Source: Acetobacter orientalis (GTDB lineage Bacteria; Pseudomonadota; Alphaproteobacteria; Acetobacterales; Acetobacteraceae). From it: a DNA stretch of 64,000 nt. Position 1 is the stretch's first letter, and each line of letters opens with the position of its first letter. Location of the stretch: positions 42,419 to 106,418 of the forward strand of contig NZ_BAMX01000003.1 in assembly GCF_000963965.1 (NCBI RefSeq), in the 5' to 3' direction. The notes beneath the pieces were generated by a model. It ran no database searches. It was given only the letters and a program-made list of their open reading frames with translations, and had not been told where the DNA came from. Below, one piece after another: positions 10,226-19,527 of the stretch. The position numbers were made by a program, and so were the translations under genes.

Positions 10226-10351
10226 GTGCCCCTAACGCACCCAATCTCACACCATAAGTGCGAAATGTTCTCTCAAAAAGAGATATTATCGAAGCGACAA
10301 AACGCAGTCACAGTTGCCTTCTCTTGGGTATGAAGGAGCCTGCACACTGCC

Positions 10352-11194
10352 ATGACACACGACAGCCAAACCGCAGCCCCTTTGCGCCAACCCGTGCTGT
10401 TTATACCCCATGGTGGTGGCCCCTGCTTTTTTATGGACTGGCCCAAAACATGGGACAACATGGCCGCTTACCTGCGTGGTATCAGCCAAACATTACCCCA
10501 AAAACCAGATGCCATTTTAATTGTCTCTGGCCATTGGGAAACGCCTACCCCCACACTCACCGCCGCTAGCAACCCGCCCCTCATTTATGACTATCATGGC
10601 TTTCCGCCCCACACCTACCACCTGCAATACCCTGCACCGGGCGCCCCAGCTTTAGCGGCAGCCATAGCCCAACGGCTGACAGATGCAGGCATAACCGCCA
10701 CAACAGACCCCACCCGCGGCTGGGACCATGGGGTGTTTATTCCCCTCATGGTCGCCTTTGAAAAAGCCGATATTCCGGTTATCGAACTCTCTTTGCAGGA
10801 AAAACTCGACCCGGCATTTCATATTCGCATGGGCCAAGCGCTTACCCCCCTGCGTGATGAGAATGTGCTCATTATCGGCGCGGGTATGAGCTACCACAAT
10901 TTGCGCCACTTTATGGCAGACACGCCTGACGCCGCGTACGAGGCTGAACGCTTTGACACATGGCTGGCACATGCCGCTTGCCTGCCAGAGCAAGAACGTA
11001 ACGCAGCCCTAACGCAGTGGCACACTGCCCCCACTGCCCGCTTTTGCCACCCCAGAGAAGAGCACCTGCTACCCCTTATGGTAGTGGCCGGGGCCGCAGG
11101 CCCAGACCAAGGCCACCGCACTTACAGCGAGGCCGTTATGGGCAAAGCCTTATCTGGCTTCACATTTGGTTTTCCGTTTGGGCAAGGCACGTAA
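10352..11194 (+). CDS. DODA-type class III extradiol dioxygenase family protein
   Basis: The 280-aa protein belongs to the LigB/DODA family (YgiD, plant DOPA dioxygenase). It has the metal-ligand histidines in FIPHGGGPCFF and IVSGHWET, a GWDHGVFIPLMVAF block with the catalytic histidine, and GAGMSYHNLRHF. The members open aromatic rings of catechol-like substrates with a single metal ion; the physiological substrate in bacteria is usually unknown. It is a single-gene unit with no aromatic-degradation genes around it, so a specific pathway is not proposed. Confidence 0.87.
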   Translation: MTHDSQTAAPLRQPVLFIPHGGGPCFFMDWPKTWDNMAAYLRGISQTLPQKPDAILIVSGHWETPTPTLTAASNPPLIYDYHGFPPHTYHLQYPAPGAPALAAAIAQRLTDAGITATTDPTRGWDHGVFIPLMVAFEKADIPVIELSLQEKLDPAFHIRMGQALTPLRDENVLIIGAGMSYHNLRHFMADTPDAAYEAERFDTWLAHAACLPEQERNAALTQWHTAPTARFCHPREEHLLPLMVVAGAAGPDQGHRTYSEAVMGKALSGFTFGFPFGQGT

Positions 11195-11270
11195 CCCGCA
11201 CGCCCAAACACGCTTGCTCTGTAACAGGGCAGCCACGCTTTTGTTTTGCACCTAAATACAGGAGGTTTTC

Positions 11271-11879
11271 ATGTTTAAAGCAGCTTTTACCGCCACCTTA
11301 GCTACACTCAGCCTTACCGCTGCCGTTTGCACGGCTGCCCATGCTACACCGTTTAAAGACGCACAAAGCGGCACGTATGCACTAGAGCCAACGCACACAC
11401 AGGTTGTTTTCTCTTTGCTGCATTTTGGCTTTACCCCGTATTATGGCCTGTTTTCAGACGCCAGCGGCACCCTCAAGCTAGACACCGCACACCCTGCCAC
11501 CTCTAGCCTAAACGTTACCATACCCGTTAGCAGCGTGCAGACCACCAGCGGCAAACTCACAGACGAGCTAAAAAGCGCAGACTGGTTTGACGCAGCCCAT
11601 TACCCCACGGCCACCTTTGTTTCGTCTAAAGTAGAGCCAGATGGTAAAGGGGGCGCAACCATTACCGGCAGCTTTACCCTGCACGGTATTACCAAGCCGC
11701 TTACCTTACACGCCCAGTATGTTGGGTCTGGCACCAACCCAATGGATAAAGCCTATACGGTAGGCTTTAAAGCCACAGGCACCCTAAAACGCAGCGACTA
11801 TGATGTTAAAAAATACGTCCCACTTGTGGGAGACGACGTAACCTTAACCCTATCTGGTGCTTTTGAAAAACAACCCTAA
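11271..11879 (+). CDS. YceI-family periplasmic lipid-binding protein
   Basis: The ATG lies behind a strong AGGAGG ribosome-binding site. A signal peptide (MFKAAFTATLATLSLTAAVCTAAHA) precedes the YceI lipocalin-like domain: SGTYALEPTHTQVVFSLLHFGFTPYYGLFSDASG, DWFDAAHYPTATFVSS, GSFTLHGITKPLTL and the C-terminal VGDDVTLTLSGAF. YceI proteins bind polyisoprenoids in the periplasm. It is a single-gene unit with a terminator 40 bases downstream. Confidence 0.92.
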   Translation: MFKAAFTATLATLSLTAAVCTAAHATPFKDAQSGTYALEPTHTQVVFSLLHFGFTPYYGLFSDASGTLKLDTAHPATSSLNVTIPVSSVQTTSGKLTDELKSADWFDAAHYPTATFVSSKVEPDGKGGATITGSFTLHGITKPLTLHAQYVGSGTNPMDKAYTVGFKATGTLKRSDYDVKKYVPLVGDDVTLTLSGAFEKQP

Positions 11880-11921
11880 GCCCCTGCTCTGCTAAAGCAG
11901 CTTGCCTATAGCGTTGCCTGC

Positions 11922-11954
11922 AAAACCTCACCCCTTACAGGGTGGGGTTTTGTT
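11922..11954 (+). terminator. Terminator after the yceI-family gene
   Basis: AAAACCTCACCC pairs with GGGTGGGGTTTT (one G-T pair) around a short loop, then TGTTTT. Confidence 0.85.
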
Positions 11955-12130
11955 TTATGTGCACAAAGGCGGGAGCTGCTTTTACAGCACACAAAACCCC
12001 TAACCCGCTGCCACGGAAGAAAAAAACACTAAACTGCATTTTTTTTCATAAAGCCGGTTGCCAAACAAAAAAATCCCGTTATAAGACGCGACATACCAAC
12101 GCACATCACTCTCTGATGAGCGTCTGGACT

Positions 12131-12207
<77 letters not shown>

Positions 12208-12410
12208 CTTTCTCTCACAATCAAAAATTTTGGTTTTTTAGAGAAAGGGCGCGGCCCCTTGGGGGCTTCTTTTTCCCTACACTCTTTACGCACCTTACCT
12301 TATGCAGCCCGCGCACGGCCTGCTGTGTTAAGGTGACACCGTAAACCCTAAAAAAATGACCCGGAAACACCGTCCGGGCCATAGACTTTACTGCTCTTTG
12401 TAGGCTGCTT

Positions 12411-12941
12411 TTATGCATCACCCAAAGCAGCAGCACCTTGTAGGGCAACGGCAACAGCATGCACGGTCGCGGCAATACGCACGGCAGTTTGCACGGCTTC
12501 TGCGCCCAAGGCTTCACGCACAATTTTTTCGTGGCTGGTTACACACAGGTCGCAGCCATTAATGGCAGATACCGCCAAAGACCACAGTTCAAAATCGGCT
12601 TTATCAACGCCGGGGCGGCCAATAACGCTCATACGGAGCTGGGCAGGCATTTTGCCGTAATCGCCACCGGCCATATGCACAAAGCGGTAGTAAATGTTGT
12701 TCATGCCCATAATGGCAGCAGCAGCTTTGGCAGCCCCCAAGGCTTCTGGTGTCAGCTTATCAGCAAATTCAGCAACAATCGCTTTGGTAACGTCATCATT
12801 GCGAGACGCAATGGCAGACGCCACAAACGTACCAGCAAGCTGCTGCGGCGTGAGTGTTACGTCATTCACAAGAGAGCCAATGTTAAGACGCAGGTCTTTT
12901 GCATAATCGGGAAGACGGTCTTTCAGGGCATCAATGGACAT
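12411..12941 (-). CDS. ahpD: Alkyl hydroperoxide reductase AhpD
   Basis: AhpD of the carboxymuconolactone decarboxylase fold. The 176-aa protein starts at [20 protein letters not shown] and has the active-site motif CDLC with a following histidine (C130, C133, H137), the same spacing as in the mycobacterial enzyme, where AhpD passes electrons to AhpC. The ahpC gene lies upstream on the same strand, 310 bases away, so the pair forms a peroxide-reducing module. An in-frame extension to 13004 has no family similarity and is left out. Confidence 0.93.
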   Translation of the reverse strand: MSIDALKDRLPDYAKDLRLNIGSLVNDVTLTPQQLAGTFVASAIASRNDDVTKAIVAEFADKLTPEALGAAKAAAAIMGMNNIYYRFVHMAGGDYGKMPAQLRMSVIGRPGVDKADFELWSLAVSAINGCDLCVTSHEKIVREALGAEAVQTAVRIAATVHAVAVALQGAAALGDA

Positions 12942-13155
12942 CTGATAATCCTTACGAAAAAAAGGGAACAGAAAAACACCACAGGGTTTGCACCTGCGCC
13001 ACACGCGCCACCTTACTGACCAAGGCGGGTATTCTTTTATGCAGGAAAGTTAAGCCACCAGTATGCTGGCCCAACACGCCACATGGTGTGGCAGAGCACA
13101 AAGCATTCAAGGGGCTTTGCGTAACAGCGGGAGCGTGCCCTAACAGGCACCCTCT

Positions 13156-13178
13156 GCAAGTGGTTTAACCCCACTTGC
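13156..13178 (-). repeat. Hairpin downstream of ahpC
   Basis: Perfect eight-base arms GCAAGTGG/CCACTTGC around a seven-base loop, between ahpC and ahpD. There is no T run on the minus strand, so it is more likely an mRNA processing or attenuation element, or part of a weak terminator, than a classical terminator. A second palindrome (GCCACA tgg TGTGGC) lies at 13078-13092. Confidence 0.45.
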
Positions 13179-13252
13179 AAAAAGCGGTACCGGGCAGGGC
13201 ACCACAAGCAAGCTGCTTGGTATCCGGCCCAGTACATCAACCAGAGTAAGGA

Positions 13253-13795
13253 TCAGACTTTAATAAAGTCGTCGCCCTGTTTCCAGTTGCATGGGCACAG
13301 CTCGTCGCTCTGCAGGCCATCGAGAATACGCACGATTTCCTGTGGGTTACGGCCAACAGACAGGTCGTTAACAGACACATGGCGAATAATGCCCTGTGGG
13401 TCGACAACGAATGTTGCACGCAGGGCTACACCTGCGTCTTTTGCCATAACGCCAGTGCCTTCGGTCAGCTCGCGCTTGATGTCTGCCAGCATCGGAATCT
13501 GAAGGCCTTTGAGGTCTTCATGGTGCAGGCGCCAGTTCAGGTGCACGAATTCGCTGTCGATAGACACGCCGTAAACAACGGCATCACGGTCTGCAAAGTC
13601 TTTTGCCAGTTTGCCAAAAGCCACAATTTCTGTGGGGCAAACAAACGTGAAGTCTTTTGGCCAGAAGAAAACAATTTTCCACTTACCAGCGTCAGACTTA
13701 TCAGAAATCTGCACGAACTCACCTTTCAGGCCTTCCGGGCCGCCCGGAACAGCAGTGAGGTCAAAGCTTGGAAATTTATCGCCAACTGTCAGCAT
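13253..13795 (-). CDS. ahpC: Peroxiredoxin AhpC
   Basis: A 2-Cys peroxiredoxin of the AhpC type, reducing hydrogen peroxide and organic hydroperoxides in the cytoplasm. At 180 aa it has the peroxidatic cysteine C53 in FFWPKDFTFVCPTEIVAF, and near the C terminus ELCPCNW with C167 and C169, one of which resolves the disulfide. The LRATFVVDPQGIIRHVSVNDLSVGRN block is typical. No ahpF is nearby; AhpD downstream is the likely reductant. It is divergent from oxyR, the classical regulator. Confidence 0.96.
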   Translation of the reverse strand: MLTVGDKFPSFDLTAVPGGPEGLKGEFVQISDKSDAGKWKIVFFWPKDFTFVCPTEIVAFGKLAKDFADRDAVVYGVSIDSEFVHLNWRLHHEDLKGLQIPMLADIKRELTEGTGVMAKDAGVALRATFVVDPQGIIRHVSVNDLSVGRNPQEIVRILDGLQSDELCPCNWKQGDDFIKV

Positions 13796-14008
13796 GAATT
13801 TAACTCCTTCATGGTGGGTTCACACCGCAACCGCACATCTGTGTTGTTGCTTACGGTAAGTATGTATGGCGCGGCATAACCATTTATGCCAATGAATATT
13901 TTATATCAAAACCATCGAAATGATCGATTGTGAGAAAAAGGGAAATCTCACACCTCGTTCTAACTCAAGACGCAGCCTACCAGCCCTGCTTTATTTTGAG
14001 GTCTGACC
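13796..14008 (+). promoter_or_regulatory. ahpC/oxyR divergent control region
   Basis: These 213 bases separate two divergent starts and must hold both promoters. An AT-rich core with ATTTATGCCAATGAATATTT and the dyad-like ATCGAAATGATCGAT (13914-13928) lies near the middle. LysR-type regulators such as OxyR usually bind between such divergent genes. I did not find a convincing full OxyR consensus by eye. Confidence 0.45.
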
Positions 14009-14959
14009 ATGCTCCCCCTGCCCTCTGCCCAGCAACTCCGCTACCTTATTGCCCTGTCCGAACTGCGCCATTTTGGGCGGGCTGCCGCAGCATGTGCTGT
14101 TACGCAGTCCACTCTTTCTGCAGGCATTATGGCGCTTGAACGCCAGCTCGACGCCCAATTGCTTGACCGCACGGTGGGCAAAAAGGTGGTATTTACCCCC
14201 TTAGGGCATGAAATTGCCGCTAAAGGCAGGCACGCGCTTGAAGCCCTAGAGGCTGTGCCACAACTGGCAGCAGCCGCCCGTACACCCCTAACAGGGCCGC
14301 TCAGACTCGGGGTTATTCCTACCATCGGGCCATTTTTGGTGGCACCGTTGGTTAAAACCATTCGCACGCGCTTTCCCCAAATCACGCTGTCCATCACGGA
14401 AGATACCACCGAGCATTTGCTGGAAAAACTAGCGCTGGGGCGGCTCGATATTTTGGTGCTGGCCATGCCCTGCTTGTGCGACGGCACAGAGACCATACCC
14501 CTATGGCGCGACCCCTTTCAGGTTATCATGCCAGAAGGCCACCCGCTGGCCAGCCTGTCGCACGTGCCCGTAGAGCGGCTGGAAGACCAACGTATGATTA
14601 TGATGGAAGACGGCCACTGCCTACGCGAGCAAACATTGGCAGTCTGCCGTCAAGGCCGTGGGTGGGACAGCGCTGAAGATGAAGGAGACTCCACCTTCAC
14701 CGCCACATCGCTCCACACCATGGCAGACATGGTTGAGCTTGGCCTTGGCATAGGGGTTGTGCCCGCGCTGGCAACAGAAGGTGGGCTTTTGCAAAACCAC
14801 AAGGTTATTATGCGCCCCCTCTCAGGCGGACCGGTCTGGCGCACAATTGGCCTAGCATGGCGGCCACGCTCCCCCCGCGCAGCAGACTTCCATACACTGG
14901 CCACAGCCTTTAGCGCTCTTGCCCCCCATAAGGAGCATACAGCCCTAACGCCAGAGTAA
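14009..14959 (+). CDS. oxyR: LysR-type peroxide sensor OxyR
   Basis: The 316-aa protein has an N-terminal LysR helix-turn-helix ([35 protein letters not shown]) and a C-terminal effector domain. Its [12 protein letters not shown] segment aligns with the redox loop of E. coli OxyR: cysteines at 204 and 213 are nine residues apart, as C199 and C208 are there. Their conservation indicates peroxide sensing by disulfide formation. It is divergent from ahpC, the expected target. Confidence 0.94.
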   Translation: MLPLPSAQQLRYLIALSELRHFGRAAAACAVTQSTLSAGIMALERQLDAQLLDRTVGKKVVFTPLGHEIAAKGRHALEALEAVPQLAAAARTPLTGPLRLGVIPTIGPFLVAPLVKTIRTRFPQITLSITEDTTEHLLEKLALGRLDILVLAMPCLCDGTETIPLWRDPFQVIMPEGHPLASLSHVPVERLEDQRMIMMEDGHCLREQTLAVCRQGRGWDSAEDEGDSTFTATSLHTMADMVELGLGIGVVPALATEGGLLQNHKVIMRPLSGGPVWRTIGLAWRPRSPRAADFHTLATAFSALAPHKEHTALTPE

Positions 14960-15119
14960 ACCTGATGAGAAAAAAGCACACTCAAGACCCGAAAACGGCA
15001 CAAAACCAAAAGAAAATAGTGCGCGTGGGGTTGAAAACATTGACTCCGATAACCCGGCCCGGTATGTGCGCTCACAACTTGTTTCAGTTCAATTAAGCAT
15101 CGGCGGAGAAAAACGGGCC

Positions 15120-15245
15120 ATGAAAATCAGAAACAGCCTGAAATCGGCCAAGGTGCGCGATAAAGATTGCCGTGTCGTACGGCGTCGCGGCCGGGTTTAC
15201 GTTATCAACAAAAAGAACCCCCGCATGAAAGCTCGTCAGGGCTAA
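15120..15245 (+). CDS. rpmJ: 50S ribosomal protein L36
   Basis: A 41-aa basic protein starting [20 protein letters not shown] and ending [10 protein letters not shown]. This is the longer L36 form, which keeps one cysteine (C17) but lacks the full zinc-binding set, as commonly seen in Alphaproteobacteria. L36 stabilises 23S rRNA in the large subunit. GGCGGAG lies just upstream. A very strong terminator begins 55 bases after the stop. Confidence 0.97.
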   Translation: MKIRNSLKSAKVRDKDCRVVRRRGRVYVINKKNPRMKARQG

Positions 15246-15299
15246 TCTATGCCTTACCCGGCCCACTCCGGCTGGTTAAAGACGCATGACATGTGCGCA

Positions 15300-15334
15300 A
15301 CCCGTTTTTCCGCTTGCCGGAGAAACGGGTTTTT
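15300..15334 (+). terminator. Strong terminator after rpmJ, overlapping the TPR gene start
   Basis: ACCCGTTTTTCCG pairs along 13 positions (one G-T) with CGGAGAAACGGGT around loop CTTGC, followed by a T run. It ends in the same bases as the TTG start proposed for the next gene. Confidence 0.9.
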
Positions 15335-16097
15335 GCGTTTAAAAGCCCCCTTACGCTTTTACGCTCAGGCAATATGCGGGGCTTTAGTGCTTGGTGTAAG
15401 CGTTTGTAGCGCTGCTGCGCTATGCACTGTGGCGCAGGCGGCCCCGGTAGTTTCCAGCACGACTCCTCCGCCCCCAATACCTGCCGCAGCACAGCCTATC
15501 CCTGCAACACCGCCCACAGGGGCGCAACAACAGCGCCCCCCTAACGGCACAGCAGTACCAAGTGCCGCAACGGGTGCTCCCACAGCAAGCACGCTCACCC
15601 CTAAACCCTTACGCGCAGAAGAACAGATAGCCCAACTGGCAGACCAACTGGCCCACGCCAAAACGCCAGAAGAAGCCCACAGGCTTGAGGGCATGCTAGA
15701 GACCTTACGGGCAGCCAACCTTACACCTACCACGCACCTTCTCCTGCGGCGGGCAGAAAAAGACGTTGCCAACAACAAGCCAGACAACGCGGTAGACGCA
15801 ATGGCCGATGCCTTGGCCCTACAGCCCGACAAAGCCATTTTATGGCGCTCCAGCGCCCAGATGCGCCTTGTAGCCGGAGACCTGAACGGTGCCGTTAAAG
15901 ACCTAGGCTCCGCCCTACAGCGCGACCCCAAAGACAGCCAAAGCTGGTCTTTACTGGCCACAGTAGAAGAACACCGTAACGACAGCCCCGCCGCCTTAAA
16001 AGCGTGGCAAAAGGTGCTTGAGCTTAACCCTATGGCCGATAAAAACCATAAACGACTCGATGCCCTACACATCAAAGCCTTTGGCCAGCCCACGTAA
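15333..16097 (+). CDS. Exported tetratricopeptide-repeat protein
   Basis: From a TTG at 15333 the product starts with a signal peptide (MRLKAPLRFYAQ, then AICGALVLGVSVCSAAALCTVAQA). A proline/alanine/threonine-rich linker and TPR units follow (NNKPDNAVDAMADALALQPDKAILWRSSAQMRLVAGDLNGAVKDLGSALQRDPKDSQSW...). The frame stays open upstream to ATGs at 15291 and 15249, but the rpmJ terminator sits there, which argues against those starts. A GGAG inside the terminator stem would be the ribosome-binding site. Function unknown; TPRs mediate protein contacts. Confidence 0.78.
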   Translation: MRLKAPLRFYAQAICGALVLGVSVCSAAALCTVAQAAPVVSSTTPPPPIPAAAQPIPATPPTGAQQQRPPNGTAVPSAATGAPTASTLTPKPLRAEEQIAQLADQLAHAKTPEEAHRLEGMLETLRAANLTPTTHLLLRRAEKDVANNKPDNAVDAMADALALQPDKAILWRSSAQMRLVAGDLNGAVKDLGSALQRDPKDSQSWSLLATVEEHRNDSPAALKAWQKVLELNPMADKNHKRLDALHIKAFGQPT

Positions 16098-16305
16098 CGG
16101 CTCATTTCTAAAAATATGAAAAAGCTGCTCTAAAGGCTTTCTATAGGCGGCTGAGCAGGCGCTTTGTTATCAAAGCCGCTCTTTCTGGGCCACAATTGTG
16201 CAGCCTGTCAGCCAGAAACCACCGCATCCAAACACAACAATGCTGCTGGCCGGTAAGGGTGCAGCTAAGCATTGCCCTATGCCTGCATACTGCTTCGCAC
16301 GTCCG

Positions 16306-17235
16306 TCAGGCTTGCCGGTTTTCAATCAGGCTTTTGCGTATTTTGCGACCGCGCTCAATGCGGTCAACAATGTAATCTTCATCACCCCACCTGATAGCGC
16401 GTGCCATAGCCTGTGCATCTTCCATAAAGCGCGCCAGCATTTCCAGCAGGGCTTCTCGGTTTAGCAAGAAAATATCACGCCACATAATGGGGTCAGAAGC
16501 CGCAATACGCGTAAAGTCTCTAAAGCCAGAGGCTGCAAAGTCCAGCACCTCAGAGCGGGTTTCGTCTGCCAAATCATCGGCAGTGCCGCAAATGGTAAAG
16601 GCCAGTAGGTGCGGTAAGTGGCTTACAATGGCGCACACCCGGTCATGGTGGGCGGGTGTCATATCACGCAAGCGGGCGCCACAACGCTCCCACAGGGTGC
16701 GTATGGCTTCTACCGCGGCACTTGGTGTGCCCTCTAATGGCGTGAGCAGGCACCAGCGGTCTTCAAACAAAGTAGCAAACCCGGCATCGGGGCCAGAAAA
16801 CTCCGTTCCGGCCATAGGGTGTGCAGGCACATAGGGTACGTCTGGCCGTAAAAAGGGCTTAATGGCCTCAATAACCGACACCTTGGTCGACCCAACTTCT
16901 GTTAAAATAGCGCCGGGTTTCATGGCGGGTATCACGCTGGCCGCAACAGGCCCCATGGCCCCCACAGGCACACACAGCATCACGCAATCTGCTTTTGCAG
17001 CGGCTTGTGCGGCGTCTTCCATAACCTCGTCAGCAATGCCAAGTTCTGCCACGCGGGCACACACTGCGGGGTCAATATCAACCGCTATGACGTGGCGTGC
17101 CAAACCCCCACGCTCTTTTGCGCGGCGTAAGACAGACGACCCAATAAGGCCCGGCCCAACAACAACCAATGTGTCAAACACTGGGGGTAAAGCCGCATTC
17201 TCTGTTACAGCAGGTACGGGGGTAGCAGGGGTCAC
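16306..17235 (-). CDS. tyrA: Prephenate/arogenate dehydrogenase (TyrA family)
   Basis: A cytoplasmic NAD(P)-dependent dehydrogenase that oxidatively decarboxylates prephenate or arogenate in tyrosine synthesis. The 309-aa protein has an N-terminal Rossmann motif (VVVGPGLIGSSVLRRAKERG), TEVGSTKVSVIEAI, the substrate motif VPAHPMAGTEFSGPDAG, and the helical C-terminal domain with HHDRVCAIVSHLPHLLAF and GFRDFTRIAASDPIMWRDIF. There is no fused chorismate mutase. Whether prephenate or arogenate is preferred cannot be read from sequence. The hpnL-like gene ends 7 bases upstream, so the two are probably cotranscribed. Confidence 0.93.
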   Translation of the reverse strand: MTPATPVPAVTENAALPPVFDTLVVVGPGLIGSSVLRRAKERGGLARHVIAVDIDPAVCARVAELGIADEVMEDAAQAAAKADCVMLCVPVGAMGPVAASVIPAMKPGAILTEVGSTKVSVIEAIKPFLRPDVPYVPAHPMAGTEFSGPDAGFATLFEDRWCLLTPLEGTPSAAVEAIRTLWERCGARLRDMTPAHHDRVCAIVSHLPHLLAFTICGTADDLADETRSEVLDFAASGFRDFTRIAASDPIMWRDIFLLNREALLEMLARFMEDAQAMARAIRWGDEDYIVDRIERGRKIRKSLIENRQA

Positions 17236-17241
17236 GGCGGG

Positions 17242-18303
17242 TTATTCTTTCACAACTGAAGGGGCTGGCGTGTAAGGCCCTTCTGGCGCGTTAACAGGCC
17301 CCTTTTGCTCGGCAGTGCGTAAGCCGCGCATTTCCATAAACTGCCACAACAACAGTACCGGAATACCAATAGCCAACTCACGCCCACGGCGCAGCAGCGA
17401 AAGCCCCAAAGACACAGACGAGTCGATACCAAAAGCATGGCCTAGGGCAATATAGGCCCCTTCTTGCACGCCAAGGCTACCAGGCACCAAAAACCCTAAA
17501 GACATAACCGCACAAGTTACCCCTTCAACCGCAATAGCATTGGGGAAGGTCAGGTGCGCTCCCAAAAAGCCTGCGGTTAACCACAACATGCACGCACTAC
17601 CCAACCACCCCAGCAGATGGTAGGCGGCAGAGCCACAAATACGGAGCGGGTGGCTCCAAACAGCCTCCATACGCTCTTGCAGGTTATCGGCCCCGCTCAG
17701 CAGGTTTTCGTGCCATTGCGCGGCAAGGCTACTGGTAAATTTCTTACCTAGTTTGCGAAATAAATTGCCACCATGGCGCTGTGTCCAAATAAACCCGGCT
17801 GTGCCAAACATTAAAAACACGGCACCAATAATAACCGGCACAACAAAGGGGCTATTACGCTGGTGGGCCACCAAAAAGGCCACACCAAGCAGCACAAAGG
17901 CAGTTTGGCCCATAACCTCGGTGGTAATATCAACCAAATTAGCGGCAGTAGCTTCTGGCAGGTCAACTTGCCTAGAGGCACGAGTATGCAGGCCATGCCC
18001 GGAGCATGTGGCCCTTATACCAATAACAATGCCCCCAAGCTGCGAAAACGGCAGGCATGTTGCCGCAGCATCACGCACCATGCGGGCACCGAGCAGGCGT
18101 AAATAATGAATTTGCGGTACAGCCGCGTGCCAAGCCAGCCCCAGCACGCCGTTTACCACCAACTGGCAGCATACCATAAGAAGGAAGCCGCCTAGACCAA
18201 TACGCATGACAGCATGCACAACAGAGCCAAAGCCGCTCCATGCCATGGCTGCAGTAATGGCCACCAGGCCAAGCAAAGTTAGGAAAAAAGTGAGTTTCTT
18301 CAA
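17242..18303 (-). CDS. hpnL: HpnL-like integral membrane protein (LPG synthase/flippase-like fold)
   Basis: A 353-aa protein with about eight hydrophobic helices starting right at the N terminus (MKKLTFFLTLLGLVAITAAMAW). It belongs to the large family of lysylphosphatidylglycerol-synthase-type membrane domains: QLGGIVIGIRATCSGHGL and SLGFLVPGSLGVQEGAYIALGHAFGI are family hallmarks. In hopanoid loci this member is named HpnL and is thought to move lipids. It is divergent from hpnA with 209 bases between, supporting that name, though not proving it. Confidence 0.78.
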   Translation of the reverse strand: MKKLTFFLTLLGLVAITAAMAWSGFGSVVHAVMRIGLGGFLLMVCCQLVVNGVLGLAWHAAVPQIHYLRLLGARMVRDAAATCLPFSQLGGIVIGIRATCSGHGLHTRASRQVDLPEATAANLVDITTEVMGQTAFVLLGVAFLVAHQRNSPFVVPVIIGAVFLMFGTAGFIWTQRHGGNLFRKLGKKFTSSLAAQWHENLLSGADNLQERMEAVWSHPLRICGSAAYHLLGWLGSACMLWLTAGFLGAHLTFPNAIAVEGVTCAVMSLGFLVPGSLGVQEGAYIALGHAFGIDSSVSLGLSLLRRGRELAIGIPVLLLWQFMEMRGLRTAEQKGPVNAPEGPYTPAPSVVKE

Positions 18304-18512
18304 TGACTAAGCTCTGTCTACCCGAGTTAGCCCCCTAAGCACCTGTGTCCCTTAGTAAAGGGTCGTACACAGGGGGGTGTGTTTTTACGAGTTCGATCAC
18401 TTACACTAGCACGGGGTCTGGCGCCACCTCAGGCAGCAGGATAAAGAAACAGACCAGACGTTCGGGCTTCTTTCGCCCTATCATTCATACCCCTACGGGA
18501 GCGCACTTTACT

Positions 18513-19508
18513 ATGACCGCCCATACACTTGTAACTGGTGCTACAGGTTTTGTAGGCTCTGCCGTGGCCCGCACACTCTTGGAACGCGGCCATACGCTGA
18601 GGCTCATGGTGCGCGAAGGCAGTGACCGCCGCAACATTGCCGATATTCCCGCTGAGTTGGTAGAAGGCGACCTGTCCCGCCCAGAAACCTTTGCCCGCGC
18701 TGTTGAAGGTTGCCGTTATGTGTTTCATGTGGCGGCAGATTACCGCCTATGGGTGCCAGACCCCGCCCCCATGATGACCGCCAACGTAGAAGGCACGCGC
18801 CTGCTTATGCTGGCCGCCCAAAAAGCAGGGGTTGAGCGTATTGTCTATTGCTCATCTGTTGCAGCACTGGGCCTTATTGGTGATGGCAGCGTGTCTGATG
18901 AAGCAACCCCCGTGCAAGAACACGGCGTTATTGGCATTTACAAACGTTCTAAATACCGTGCCGAGCAAGAAGTGCTGCGGTTAGTGAAAGAACAGGGGCT
19001 ACCCGCGGTTATTGTTAACCCCTCTACCCCCGTTGGCCCGCGCGATATTAAACCCACCCCCACCGGGCAGATGATTCTGGACTGCGCCGCAGGCCGTATG
19101 CCTGCGTATGTTGATACCGGGGTTAACATTGTGCACGTTGATGACGTAGCAGAAGGCCACGCTCTCGCCCTTGAACGCGGCACCATTGGTGAGAAATACA
19201 TTTTGGGTGGCGAAAACTACCTCCTGCGCGACCTGTTTGCCATGGTGTCCGAAATTGCACATGTGCCGCCGCCGCGCATAAGCCTGCCGCAAGGCGTTAT
19301 CTGGCCGGTTGCTGTGGCGTCTGAATGGCTTTCACGCTCTTTTGGCTTTTCGCCCCGTGTCACGCGTGAAATGCTGGCTATGTCACGCAAGAAAATGTTT
19401 TTCTCATCAGACAAAGCCATAAAAGAACTTGGCTATAACCCGCGCCCAGCCCGCAAAGCGGTAGAAGACGCCATTACCTGGTTCCGCAATAACGGTATGC
19501 TAAAATAA
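18513..19508 (+). CDS. hpnA: Hopanoid-associated sugar epimerase HpnA
   Basis: An extended SDR enzyme of 331 aa. The NAD(P) motif is TGATGFVGSAVA; VFHVAADYRLWVPDP, the catalytic Y-x3-K in GIYKRSKYRAE, and NPSTPVGPRDIKPTPTGQ are specific to HpnA among SDRs. It acts in later hopanoid side-chain tailoring; its exact reaction is not well established. The ATG at 18513 places the glycine motif at the N terminus; the ORF extends upstream to 18345 without family similarity. hpnB follows after 19 bases. Confidence 0.92.
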   Translation: MTAHTLVTGATGFVGSAVARTLLERGHTLRLMVREGSDRRNIADIPAELVEGDLSRPETFARAVEGCRYVFHVAADYRLWVPDPAPMMTANVEGTRLLMLAAQKAGVERIVYCSSVAALGLIGDGSVSDEATPVQEHGVIGIYKRSKYRAEQEVLRLVKEQGLPAVIVNPSTPVGPRDIKPTPTGQMILDCAAGRMPAYVDTGVNIVHVDDVAEGHALALERGTIGEKYILGGENYLLRDLFAMVSEIAHVPPPRISLPQGVIWPVAVASEWLSRSFGFSPRVTREMLAMSRKKMFFSSDKAIKELGYNPRPARKAVEDAITWFRNNGMLK

Positions 19509-19527
19509 AATTACGGAGAAGTGTCCC

